Source of the DNA: Gemmatimonadota bacterium
Lineage (GTDB): Bacteria; Gemmatimonadota; Gemmatimonadetes; Gemmatimonadales; Gemmatimonadaceae
Assembly (NCBI GenBank): GCA_016719105.1
Contig: JADKAQ010000001.1
Coordinates: 620,001-684,000, forward strand
DNA length: 64,000 bases
Reading direction: 5' to 3'
Part shown: in pieces, positions 47,880-56,728 of the stretch
How the letters are laid out: each line of letters opens with the position of its first letter
Position numbering within the stretch: the stretch's first letter is position 1
Program-made: the position numbers and the translations under genes
The notes under the pieces: model-generated
What the model was told of the DNA's origin: nothing
The model's database searches: none
Seen by the model: only the letters and a program-made list of their open reading frames with translations

Positions 47880-48751
47880 GCGACCGCGGAAGACGGGAAG
47901 ACGGGAAGACGAGAAGACGAGATAACGGTCAGTCGGGGGCCGAAGGACGGCGTGGAGGCGAGCGACGCGGTTCCATCTCGTCTTCCCGTCTTCCCGTCCC
48001 CCCGTCTTCGCAAGAGTGGTGGGCGTCGTACTTCGATGCGCAGTACCTGCTCGAGTACGAGCCGATCTTCACGTTGCAGAAGGACCGGCAGGAGGTCGCG
48101 CGATTGGTGGACGTGTTGCAGCTGCCGGTGGGCGCGCGCATCCTCGACGTGCCATGCGGGCAGGGGCGACACGCGCACCTGCTGGCCGAGGCGGGCTACA
48201 ACGTGGACGGACTCGACTACTCGGCGCACCTGCTCGACCGTGCCAAGGCTCGAGGGACCGGCAAGACGCTGCGCTACACCCGCGGCGACATGCGCGCGCT
48301 TCCGGCGCGCTGGAGCGGGCGCTTCGACGCGGTGCTCAACCTGTTCACCTCGTTTGGCTTCTTCACCGATCCTAACGACGACGCCGCGGTCATCCGGGAG
48401 TTCGCGCGGGTGCTCACGCCTGGCGGGGTGCTGATCTGGCACGGAGGGAGCCGCGACGGCGTGATGGCGCGTTTCCTGTCCAAGGACTGGTGGATGTCGA
48501 ACGATGGAACGATGGTCGCGCACGAACGGTCGTTCGACGCGCTCTCGGGCATCCTCTCCATTCGGTCGACCTTTCGTGGCCCCAAGGTGAAGGGCGAACG
48601 CGAGCACCGGATCCGCCTGTACACGGCGACACGACTGGCCGAGTTGTGTGCCGCCGCCGGGTTGATCGTGGAGCAGGCGTTCGACGCGTTCTCGGAGCGC
48701 CCGCTGCGGCGCCGGTCGAGCGAGATGCTCCTGGTCGCGCGGAAGGAATGA
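47876..48751 (+). CDS. Class I SAM-dependent methyltransferase
   Basis: 291 residues if translated from TTG at 47876, which forms TTGA with the mutase stop. No ATG or GTG occurs in frame before the domain. The SAM-binding loop is ILDVPCGQGRHAHLLAEAGY, followed by VDGLDYSAHLLDRAK, then FDAVLNLFTSFGFF and VLTPGGVLIWHG. The first 45 residues are arginine-, glycine- and serine-rich and are encoded by a large inverted repeat, so they may be a passive extension. The substrate is unknown. Its place inside the mutase locus is notable, but a link to CoA metabolism is only contextual. Confidence 0.78.
   Translation: MSDRGRREDGKTRRRDNGQSGAEGRRGGERRGSISSSRLPVPPSSQEWWASYFDAQYLLEYEPIFTLQKDRQEVARLVDVLQLPVGARILDVPCGQGRHAHLLAEAGYNVDGLDYSAHLLDRAKARGTGKTLRYTRGDMRALPARWSGRFDAVLNLFTSFGFFTDPNDDAAVIREFARVLTPGGVLIWHGGSRDGVMARFLSKDWWMSNDGTMVAHERSFDALSGILSIRSTFRGPKVKGEREHRIRLYTATRLAELCAAAGLIVEQAFDAFSERPLRRRSSEMLLVARKE
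47889..48009. repeat. 35-bp imperfect inverted repeat of GAAGACGG units
   Basis: The left arm (47889-47923) is made of GAAGACGG/GAAGACGA units ending in GAGAT. The right arm (47975-48009) starts ATCTCG and is its reverse complement at 32 of 35 positions. The spacer is 51 nt. It sits exactly at the junction between the mutase and methyltransferase genes. It looks like a mobile or duplicated intergenic repeat, or an mRNA hairpin tuning translation of the downstream gene. Confidence 0.9.
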
Positions 48752-48908
48752 GCGGCACACGCACGCCCTGCCGGGGCTCCAACGCGACGGCTAGCTTACC
48801 CGTTGCGTCGCGGGGCGTCCTTTCCGAGTGGTCATCCCTGCGGCGCGGCGAGTGGTCGCGCGCCTTTCGTCCCCTTCACGCGCCTGCGCCCTGCGCGGCG
48901 TTTCCGAC

Positions 48909-49319
48909 ATGTCCCGACCCATTCGCGTCCTGATTGCCAAGCCGGGCCTCGACGGCCACGATCGCGGTGCCAAGGTGGTGGCCGCCTCGCTCCGTGACGC
49001 TGGCATGGAAGTGATCTACACCGGACTGCACCAGACGCCGGAGATGATCTCCACCGCTGCCATCCAGGAAGACGTCGACGTGGTGGGACTGTCGATCCTG
49101 AGTGGCGCCCACATGACGCTCTTCCCGCGCGTGCGCCAACTGCTCGTCGATGCGGGGCGCGAGGACATCCTGATCACGGGCGGCGGGATCATCCCGAAGG
49201 AAGACATGGAGTCGCTGCGCGCGCTCGGCATCGGGGAGCTGTTCGGGCCCGGGACGCCGACGTCGGCGCTGGTGGAGTACATCCGGCGGTGGTTCCAGGC
49301 CAAGCAGCCGGTCGCATGA
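48909..49319 (+). CDS. B12-binding small subunit of acyl-CoA mutase
   Basis: A 136-residue cobalamin-binding Rossmann-like domain. The DxHxxG motif is Asp15, His17, Gly20 in KPGLDGHDRGAKVVA; His17 replaces the lower axial ligand. Further marks are VIYTGLHQTPEMISTAAIQE, DVVGLSILSGAHM, ITGGGIIPKED and ELFGPGTPTSALVEYI. It would pair with the large subunit at 46185. The 157 nt before it hold no other gene and may carry a separate promoter or leader. The ATG at 48909 is fixed by homology. Its stop overlaps the carboxyltransferase ATG. Confidence 0.95.
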   Translation: MSRPIRVLIAKPGLDGHDRGAKVVAASLRDAGMEVIYTGLHQTPEMISTAAIQEDVDVVGLSILSGAHMTLFPRVRQLLVDAGREDILITGGGIIPKEDMESLRALGIGELFGPGTPTSALVEYIRRWFQAKQPVA

Positions 49320-50980
49320 CGTCTCGACTTCGCGCGCTGAGTGCGCAGGTCCGCGAGCTCGAGGCGACGTTGCGAGCGGGCGGCGGCGCCGACAAGGTCG
49401 CCAGGCAGCACAAACAGGGAAAGCTGACGGCGCGGGAGCGCATCGCGCTGCTGTGCGACGAGGGGGCGCCCTTCGTCGAGATCGGGTTGCTGGTCGCGTA
49501 CGACGACTACGAGGGGCAGGCTCCGGGGGCAGGGGTCGTGACGGGGATCGGGATCGTGCACGGCCGCGAAGTGGTGATCATTGCCAACGATGCGACGGTG
49601 AAGGCCGGCTCGTGGTGGCCGGAAACGATCAAGAAGATGCTGCGTGCGCAGGAGATCGCGATGCGCTGCCGCATCCCGATCATCTATCTCGTCGACTCGG
49701 CGGGGGTGAACCTGCCGTACCAGGGAGGCGTCTTCCCCGGTCAGTATGGCGCGGCGCGCCTGTTCCACTACAACTCGATCATGCGCCGGTACCTCCGCGT
49801 GCCGCAGATCGCCGCGGTGATGGGGCCATGCATTGCGGGCGGGGCGTATCTGCCGGCGCTGAGTGACGTGATCCTGATGGTGAAGGGGACGTCGTTCATG
49901 GGGCTGGGCGGGCCGAACCTGGTCAAGGGGGCGACGGGGCAGACGATCGACGGGGAGACGTTAGGCGGCGCGACGGCGCACACGGAAGTGAGCGGCGTGG
50001 CGCATTATGCGCTGGACGATGATGCGGCGTGCCTGGCGAAGATCCGGGAGTTGGTGGAGCGGTTGCCGAGGGGGGGCGCGGGGGGCCCCCCCCAACAACA
50101 CGATGTCACCGCCTCCGCGGCCGACCGTCATCATTCCGTTGCCGCCCGTACCGAATCCGCGGCACAGGGACACGCGCTCTACGACCTCCTCCCCGCCGAC
50201 CACCGCATGTCGTACGACATGCACACGGTCCTGCGGGCCATCCTCGACGACGGGGAACTCGACGAGTTCCAGCCCAACCTCGCCAAGGAGATGATCTGCG
50301 GCGACGGACGCATCGAGGGGATCCAGGTCGCGATCATCGCCAACCAGCGCGGCCTCATCAAGGGACGCCCCGGCGAGAAGCCGCGCTTCGGCGGAATCGT
50401 CTACGCCGAGAGCGCGGAGAAGGTGGCGTACTTCATCGATCGCTGCGATCGGCAGGGGATCCCCATCCTCTTCGTTCAGGACGTCTCCGGCTTCATGGTG
50501 GGGGCCGAGGCCGAACACGAGGGGATCATTCGGGCCGGCGCGCGGTTCGTGGAAGCGATGGCCTGCGCCCGCGTCCCCAAGTTGGTGCTGACGGTCAATC
50601 ACGCCTCGGGCGCCGGCTACTACGCCATGGCGGGTCAGGGCTTCGATCCCGACTTCATCTTTTCATGGCCCACCGGGCGCATGGGGGTGATGGAAGGGGA
50701 AGCGGCGATCCAGGCCGTCCACGGGAATGCGCTCGACGCGGCCAAGAAGGCGGGGGCGCCCGTATCGCCCGAGGTGCAGGCCTCGGTCGACGAGATGCGT
50801 GCCGACTACGAACACCAGCTCGATGCGCGATACGCCGCTGCCCGCGGCTTTGTCGATGCCATCGTCCACCCCGAGGAGACGCGTCAAGTGCTCGGCGTCG
50901 CCCTTCGCGCGTCGTTGCACAACCCCGGGCCGCACATCGGGGCCTTTGTGCTCCCGCCTCAACCGGAGATTGCACGGTGA
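49316..50980 (+). CDS. Acyl-CoA carboxylase carboxyltransferase (beta) subunit
   Basis: 554 residues of the crotonase-like carboxyltransferase family (propionyl-, methylcrotonyl- or geranyl-CoA carboxylase beta). The N-half has KQGKLTARERIALLCDEGAP, YLVDSAGVNLPYQGGVFPGQ, VMGPCIAGGAYLPALSDVIL, and FMGLGGPNLVKGATGQ. The C-half has PRFGGIVYAESAEKVAYFID, FVQDVSGFMVGAEAEHEGI and VNHASGAGYYAMAGQGFDPD. The phrases resemble methylcrotonyl- or geranyl-CoA carboxylases more than PccB. A linker (about 245-290) is proline- and alanine-rich and unlike the family. No biotin carboxylase or carrier gene is in the window. It is coupled both to the B12 subunit and to the AtuA gene. Confidence 0.87.
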   Translation: MTSRLRALSAQVRELEATLRAGGGADKVARQHKQGKLTARERIALLCDEGAPFVEIGLLVAYDDYEGQAPGAGVVTGIGIVHGREVVIIANDATVKAGSWWPETIKKMLRAQEIAMRCRIPIIYLVDSAGVNLPYQGGVFPGQYGAARLFHYNSIMRRYLRVPQIAAVMGPCIAGGAYLPALSDVILMVKGTSFMGLGGPNLVKGATGQTIDGETLGGATAHTEVSGVAHYALDDDAACLAKIRELVERLPRGGAGGPPQQHDVTASAADRHHSVAARTESAAQGHALYDLLPADHRMSYDMHTVLRAILDDGELDEFQPNLAKEMICGDGRIEGIQVAIIANQRGLIKGRPGEKPRFGGIVYAESAEKVAYFIDRCDRQGIPILFVQDVSGFMVGAEAEHEGIIRAGARFVEAMACARVPKLVLTVNHASGAGYYAMAGQGFDPDFIFSWPTGRMGVMEGEAAIQAVHGNALDAAKKAGAPVSPEVQASVDEMRADYEHQLDARYAAARGFVDAIVHPEETRQVLGVALRASLHNPGPHIGAFVLPPQPEIAR

Positions 50981-52338
50981 AACAGCTCGTACGAGTCGCC
51001 TCGGGACAGGGCTTCTGGGGTGACTGGCTAGAGGCTCCGCGCCGCCAGGTCGAAGGCGGTCAGGTCGACTACCTCATGCTCGACTATCTGGCCGAAGTCA
51101 CGATGTCGATTCTCCAGAAGCAGAAGGAGCGCGACCCGAAGATGGGGTATGCGCGCGACTTCATCGGGGCGATCGAGTCGGTGCTGCCGGGCATCGTGGA
51201 GCGCGGGGTGAAGGTGATCGCCAACGCCGGCGGGGTGAATCCGCGGTCCTGTGCCGACGCGCTCCTCGAGCTCGCCGATCGGAAGGGGGTGCGCGGGAAG
51301 CTGGCGTTAGGCGTCGTGACCGGTGACGACCTGCTCCCACGCCTGGACGAACTCATGGCACAGGGGCACGCGCTGGCCAACATGGACACCGGCGAGCCAC
51401 TCGCGCTCGTCCGCGACCGCGTCCTCTCGGCCAACGCCTACATCGGCTCCACGCCCATCATCGAGGCGTTAGGCAAGGGGGCCAACATCGTCATCACCGG
51501 TCGCTCGACCGATACCGCGTTGACGATGGCGCCGCTGCGCTACGAGTTCGGCTGGGGCCCCACGGAGTGGGACAAGCTGGCCGCGGGGATCATCGCCGGC
51601 CACATCATCGAATGTGGCGCCCAGTGCTCGGGGGGCAACTGCCTCAAGGACTGGGACACGATCCCCGACGTCTGGAACGTCGGCTACCCGATCGTGGATG
51701 CCCGTCCCGACGGCACCTTCGAGATCTGCAAGCACGACAACACCGGCGGGCGCATCGACGTCTCCACCGTCACCGAACAGTTGGTGTACGAGATGGGCGA
51801 TCCGCACGCCTACATCACCCCCGACGTCGTGGCCGATTTCACCTCGATCCACCTCGAGCCGGCCGGCGAGAACCGCGTGCGCGTCTTCGGGATCACGGGA
51901 CGCGAAGCCACCGACAAGCTCAAGGTGTCGATCGCCTATCGCGCCGGCTACAAGGCCGTCGGGACGCTCGTCTACGCCTGGCCCGACGCGCTGCGCAAGG
52001 CGGAGGCAGCCGACCAGATCCTGCGCCGCCGCCTGGAGTACCTCGGCCTCTCGTTCGACACGATCGTCACCGAGTTCGTCGGGGTGAGCGCCACGCACGG
52101 TCCGCTCTCGGGCGATCATCGCGACGCCCCCGAGGTGCAACTCCGGGTTGGGGTGCGCGGACAGGACAAGGCGATGGTCGAGCGCTTTACGCGCGAACTC
52201 ATCCCCATGGTGCTCAACGGGCCGCCGAGCGTGACGGGCTTTGCCGCCGGGCGCCCCAAGGTAGAGGAGATCGTCGCCTACTGGCCGGCGCTCATCGACA
52301 AGTCCGTCGTCACGACGCAGGTGGAGGTGGTGCGATGA
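50977..52338 (+). CDS. AtuA-family protein (DUF1446), N-terminal main domain
   Basis: 453 residues of the acyclic terpene utilisation AtuA family: KQLVRVASGQGFWGDWLEAP, VDYLMLDYLAEVTMSILQKQ, GVKVIANAGGVNPRSCADAL, ANIVITGRSTDTALTMAPLR, and HIIECGAQCSGGNCLKDW. AtuA is needed for citronellol and geraniol degradation in Pseudomonas, but its reaction is not established. Many homologues carry an extra C-terminal domain; here that part is the separate next gene. The GTG at 50977 overlaps the carboxyltransferase stop. Confidence 0.87.
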   Translation: MKQLVRVASGQGFWGDWLEAPRRQVEGGQVDYLMLDYLAEVTMSILQKQKERDPKMGYARDFIGAIESVLPGIVERGVKVIANAGGVNPRSCADALLELADRKGVRGKLALGVVTGDDLLPRLDELMAQGHALANMDTGEPLALVRDRVLSANAYIGSTPIIEALGKGANIVITGRSTDTALTMAPLRYEFGWGPTEWDKLAAGIIAGHIIECGAQCSGGNCLKDWDTIPDVWNVGYPIVDARPDGTFEICKHDNTGGRIDVSTVTEQLVYEMGDPHAYITPDVVADFTSIHLEPAGENRVRVFGITGREATDKLKVSIAYRAGYKAVGTLVYAWPDALRKAEAADQILRRRLEYLGLSFDTIVTEFVGVSATHGPLSGDHRDAPEVQLRVGVRGQDKAMVERFTRELIPMVLNGPPSVTGFAAGRPKVEEIVAYWPALIDKSVVTTQVEVVR

Positions 52339-52688
52339 AGGTCCGACTGCTCGACCTCGCCCATGCCCGTTCCGGCGACAAGGGGGACACGGCCAACGTC
52401 GGCGTGATCGCCCTCAAGCCGGAGTGGTTCCCGTTGCTCGCGCGCGAACTCAGCGTGGCGCGCGTGACGGAGCACTTTCGCGGCGTCATCACCGGCGGCG
52501 TGCAGCGCTACGAACTGCCCAACCTCAAGGCGATCAACTTCCTGTTGCACGGTGCGCTGGACGGCGGGGGCACGCTCTCGCTCAAGACCGACGCGCAAGG
52601 GAAGGTCTTCTCCACGGCCATGCTGCGCATGGTGCTCGACATTCCTGACGCCGAGGCCAAGGCGTTGGGGCTGCCGGCCGCACCGTAG
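52335..52688 (+). CDS. AtuA-like C-terminal ferredoxin-fold domain protein
   Basis: 117 residues: MKVRLLDLAHARSGDKGDTA, NVGVIALKPEW, VTEHFRGVITGGVQRYELPN, LKAINFLLHGALDGGGTLSL. This matches the small domain found fused to the C-terminus of many AtuA/DUF1446 proteins. Here it is a stand-alone gene joined by an ATGA overlap, so the two proteins probably form a complex. Its SGDKGDTANVG stretch looks like a conserved functional loop. No catalytic role is known to me. Confidence 0.8.
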   Translation: MKVRLLDLAHARSGDKGDTANVGVIALKPEWFPLLARELSVARVTEHFRGVITGGVQRYELPNLKAINFLLHGALDGGGTLSLKTDAQGKVFSTAMLRMVLDIPDAEAKALGLPAAP

Positions 52689-52709
52689 GCGACCGTGGAG
52701 TCCGCGACG

Positions 52710-52886
52710 ATGAGCACGCTGACCAAGGTGAAGCTCGGGCTCACGCTCATCGGGCTCATTCTGTTTGCGTACGGCGCCCGGATGGACGTTGCGACCATCC
52801 GTTCGATCGGCATCGGCTTCGTGGCGGTGGCGTGGGCAATGCGCTTCGTGCGGCGCGTGCACCCTCCACAGAGCCCGACGGAATAG
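52710..52886 (+). CDS. Small two-helix membrane protein
   Basis: 58 residues, MSTLTKVKLGLTLIGLILFA then YGARMDVATIRSIGIGFVAV and a basic tail, with two hydrophobic segments. The ATG at 52710 follows a GGAG ribosome site by about 9 nt; a GTG at 52695 is an alternative. The family is not recognised. It lies 21 nt after the AtuA-C gene and just before a hairpin. Confidence 0.6.
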   Translation: MSTLTKVKLGLTLIGLILFAYGARMDVATIRSIGIGFVAVAWAMRFVRRVHPPQSPTE

Positions 52887-52891
52887 GACGC

Positions 52892-52924
52892 CGGGGGGAG
52901 CGGGGCGCGTAGGCGCTCCCCCCG
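52892..52924. terminator. Hairpin between convergent genes
   Basis: A perfect 11-bp stem, CGGGGGGAGCG / CGCTCCCCCCG, with an 11-nt loop lies between the last plus-strand gene of the acyl-CoA locus and the end of hypE. There is no clear T run. Confidence 0.65.
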
Positions 52925-52928
52925 CGGT

Positions 52929-53987
52929 TCAGCAGATGCGCGGGAGTTGTTCCCCGATCTGCATCGTGATCACGCGACTCGCGCCGATCCCGGTGCGCCC
53001 GATCAACATCCCCGGATGCTGGTCGGTCACCTCGCCGATGATCGCCGCATCGGCACCGAGCGGATGCGCGCGCAACGCCTGGAGTGCCGCCTGCGCGGTG
53101 TTCCCCGGGACGATGGCCAGCAGCTTTCCCTCATTGGCCACGAAGTAGGGGTCGAGGCCGAGCAGTTCGCACGCCGAGCGGACCTGCGGCTTGACGGGGA
53201 CGTCATCCTCTCGCACGACCATCCCCACCTTGGCTTCGCTGGCGATCTCGTTGAGCGCCGAGGCAAGGCCGCCCCGCGTGGGGTCACGCAACACGTGCAC
53301 GTCAGGGACGGCGGCCAGGAGGGCCGCGACCAGCGTGTGCAGCGACGCACAGTCGCTCTCGATGGTCGTCTCGAACTCCAGCCCCTCACGCACGCTCATG
53401 ATGGCCATGCCATGGTCGCCTAACGTCCCGCTCAACAGGATCGCATCACCCGGGCGGGCGCGCTGCGGGGCGATGTGCACCCCCTCGGCAATGAGGCCGA
53501 TGCCCGATGTATTGATGTAGACACCGTCACCACGCCCGCGCTCGACCACCTTGGTGTCGCCGGTCACGATGGTGACCCCGGCGGCGCGTGCCGCCGCCGC
53601 CATGTCGGTCACGATGCGACCCAGCGACTCCATCGGGAACCCTTCCTCGAGGATGAAGCCGGCCGACAGGTGCAAAGGCGTCGCCCCGCTCATCGCCAGG
53701 TCGTTCACCGTCCCGTGGACCGCCAGGGCACCGATGCTCCCGCCCGGGAAGAAGAGCGGCCGGACGACAAACGAATCGGTGGAGTAGGCCAGGCGCCCCG
53801 CCGGGACCTGGACGACCGCCGAGTCGCTCATGCGGTCGAGCGCTGCATTGGAGAAGGCCGGCTTGAAGATGTGCTCCACCAGCTCCGCGGAGAGCGTCCC
53901 GCCGCCACCATGCCCCATCACGATGGCGGGGTAGTCCCGGAGCGGGAGCGGGCAGGACCAGGCACTGACGTCGAGGGGGGCAGACAC
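52929..53987 (-). CDS. hypE: Hydrogenase maturation protein HypE
   Basis: 352 residues of the AIRS/PurM-like fold. Marks are YPAIVMGHGGGGTLSAELVE, VVQVPAGRLAYSTDSFVV, GTVNDLAMSGATPLHLSAGF, VTGDTKVVERGRGDG, and LLSGTLGDHGMAIM. The end is PRIC, whose terminal Cys carries the thiocarboxamide/thiocyanate that becomes the cyanide ligand of the [NiFe] site. The GTG at 53987 lies upstream of the conserved core. About 98 nt separate it from hypD, unlike the tight spacing elsewhere in the run. Confidence 0.95.
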   Translation of the reverse strand: MSAPLDVSAWSCPLPLRDYPAIVMGHGGGGTLSAELVEHIFKPAFSNAALDRMSDSAVVQVPAGRLAYSTDSFVVRPLFFPGGSIGALAVHGTVNDLAMSGATPLHLSAGFILEEGFPMESLGRIVTDMAAAARAAGVTIVTGDTKVVERGRGDGVYINTSGIGLIAEGVHIAPQRARPGDAILLSGTLGDHGMAIMSVREGLEFETTIESDCASLHTLVAALLAAVPDVHVLRDPTRGGLASALNEIASEAKVGMVVREDDVPVKPQVRSACELLGLDPYFVANEGKLLAIVPGNTAQAALQALRAHPLGADAAIIGEVTDQHPGMLIGRTGIGASRVITMQIGEQLPRIC

Positions 53988-53993
53988 GAAATG

Positions 53994-54050
53994 CGGGACG
54001 GGAGAGGGGAGGGGGGAGGGGGGACACGAAAGACGGGAGGGGCGTCTACG
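53994..54050. repeat. Purine-rich GGGA/GGGG tract between hypD and hypE
   Basis: The plus strand is a run of GACGGGAGAGGGGAGGGGGG, then AGGGGGGACACGAAAGACGG. It belongs to the same kind of purine-rich boundary sequence seen near 13417 and 47889. Confidence 0.6.
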
Positions 54051-54085
54051 GCGCCGGGCGCGCCACGTATCCGGCGAGGGCCGTC

Positions 54086-55191
<1,106 letters not shown>

Positions 55192-55195
<4 letters not shown>

Positions 55196-55494
55196 GTGAG
55201 CGACGGTGGCACCGGGCACGCGTCGGGGGCCGCATACGCCTCGTCAGGCACTTCGCCGAGCTCTTCCTCCAGGATCCCCAACTCGCGGAAGTGGCGTAGC
55301 GTCTCTTGCGCCGACGCTTCGTCGATGCGCGAGATGGCGAAGCCCACATGGACGATGGCGTAGTCGCCGACGACGGCATCGGGGAGGTAGGCCAGGCAGA
55401 CCTGCTTGTGGATGCCGCCGAAGTCCATGCGGCCCATGCGGGTACCACCAGTCTCGGTGATGTCGACGATGCGTCCAGGGACGGCGAGGCACAT
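55192..55494 (-). CDS. hypC: Hydrogenase maturation chaperone HypC
   Basis: 100 residues, starting MCLAVPGRIVDITETGG with the essential Cys2 exposed after Met removal. The core has MDFGGIHKQVCLAYLPDAVV and VGDYAIVHVGFAISRIDE. The C-terminus is about 20 residues longer than usual. It binds HypD and the hydrogenase large-subunit precursor. Confidence 0.95.
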
Positions 55495-55527
55495 GGGAAC
55501 GATCCTGAAGGAGGGGTGACGTGAAAG

Positions 55528-56682
55528 CTATGGCGTCGCAGCGAAACTGGCCGGCGGCGCACCCGTCGTTACCGGGGCTGGCGCGTCGTCGAGTGACCAG
55601 AGCACGACCCGGTTGTTCCCCGAGTCGGCAATCGCGAGGCGGTCGCCGTGCATCGCGATGCCATAGGGCCAGCAGAGTGTGTCGGAGGCGACCGCCTTCC
55701 AGCGATTCTCGCCGGCCGCGTCGAAGTCGACCTGCCCGAGGACTGCGGCCGCCGGCAGCTGGACTCCCTTACGCGGTAGCGAGGGCCAGACGAGGACGCG
55801 GTTGTTCGCGGTGTCGGCCACCACCAGGCGCTCGCTCCCCGAAGCGATGGCGTACGGGAAGCGCAGGCGGTGCGCCCCCTGCTTGCGATGCGGCAATTCC
55901 TCATTGGAGGAGAAGTCCTGCTGCCCCAGCACCAGCGAGGCCGCGACGTCGGCACGAGGGGATGGGGTCCACCCGAGGATGCGGTGATTGCCCGCATCGG
56001 CGATGTACAGCGTGTCTGCGTCGCCGGCCACGGCATGCGGCCACCGGAACGATCGCGCGTCGGGAGCCCCCCCGCGATTCTCGCTGTTGTCCGTGGCGCT
56101 CGGCTGTCCGAGGATCACGTGCGGGGCCTCGCCCTCGAGGGGAAGCGTCGGCCACCCCAACACGCGGCGATTCCCGGTGTCGGCGATCCAGAACCAGCCG
56201 CCCCCCATTCCCACGCCGTACGGCCAGTAGAGCGTCGTCGCGCTCACGGACTCGCCACGATTGGGCTCGCAGTCCTCGAGCGACGGCTGGCCGATGACGA
56301 CATCGGCGGGCACGTACGAGGTGGTGGGCAGCGTGTGCCACACCAGCACCCGATGATGCCACGCGTCGGCCACGACCAGCTTCCCATCGATCATGGTGAC
56401 GGCGGTCGGCAGGTGCAATCCGCGCGCCTTGCTGCGCCCGCCCGCCGCGGCCCCCTCGCTCTCGAAGTCCGGCTGCCCGAGCACCACGTCGGCCGGCGCG
56501 CCATCGTGCTCCGGCATGCGATGCCAGATGAGAATACGATGGTTGCCGCTGTCGGCGACGACGAGCCGCGTACCGTCGAGCCACACACCGCGCGGCGCAT
56601 ACATCTGCGACGCCGTCGGCGTGGCCGAGGGGAGGGCGAGTCCGAACGCCGAGTCGGCGCCGAGTCGGACGAGGGGTCTCAT
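55528..56682 (-). CDS. NHL-repeat beta-propeller protein of the hydrogenase run
   Basis: 384 residues of repeated units of about 55-60 residues, each carrying LVVADSGNHRILIWH- or LYIADAGNHRILGWT-like strands and an LGQPDFES-type turn. About six blades are visible, fitting one propeller. No signal peptide is evident from the ATG at 56682 (MRPLVRLGADSAFGLALPSA). NHL-repeat proteins are, to my knowledge, frequent neighbours of group 1h-type hydrogenases; their role is not established. Confidence 0.82.
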   Translation of the reverse strand: MRPLVRLGADSAFGLALPSATPTASQMYAPRGVWLDGTRLVVADSGNHRILIWHRMPEHDGAPADVVLGQPDFESEGAAAGGRSKARGLHLPTAVTMIDGKLVVADAWHHRVLVWHTLPTTSYVPADVVIGQPSLEDCEPNRGESVSATTLYWPYGVGMGGGWFWIADTGNRRVLGWPTLPLEGEAPHVILGQPSATDNSENRGGAPDARSFRWPHAVAGDADTLYIADAGNHRILGWTPSPRADVAASLVLGQQDFSSNEELPHRKQGAHRLRFPYAIASGSERLVVADTANNRVLVWPSLPRKGVQLPAAAVLGQVDFDAAGENRWKAVASDTLCWPYGIAMHGDRLAIADSGNNRVVLWSLDDAPAPVTTGAPPASFAATP

Positions 56683-56728
56683 GCGGGGCGCAGACGAGGG
56701 GCGAGAAGCACGGCGGGGGCGGGCACGC

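Noticed and set aside
48752..48908. A cobalamin riboswitch before the B12 subunit gene
   Set aside because: The 157-nt gap is long enough for part of one, but I see no B12-box-like core sequence.
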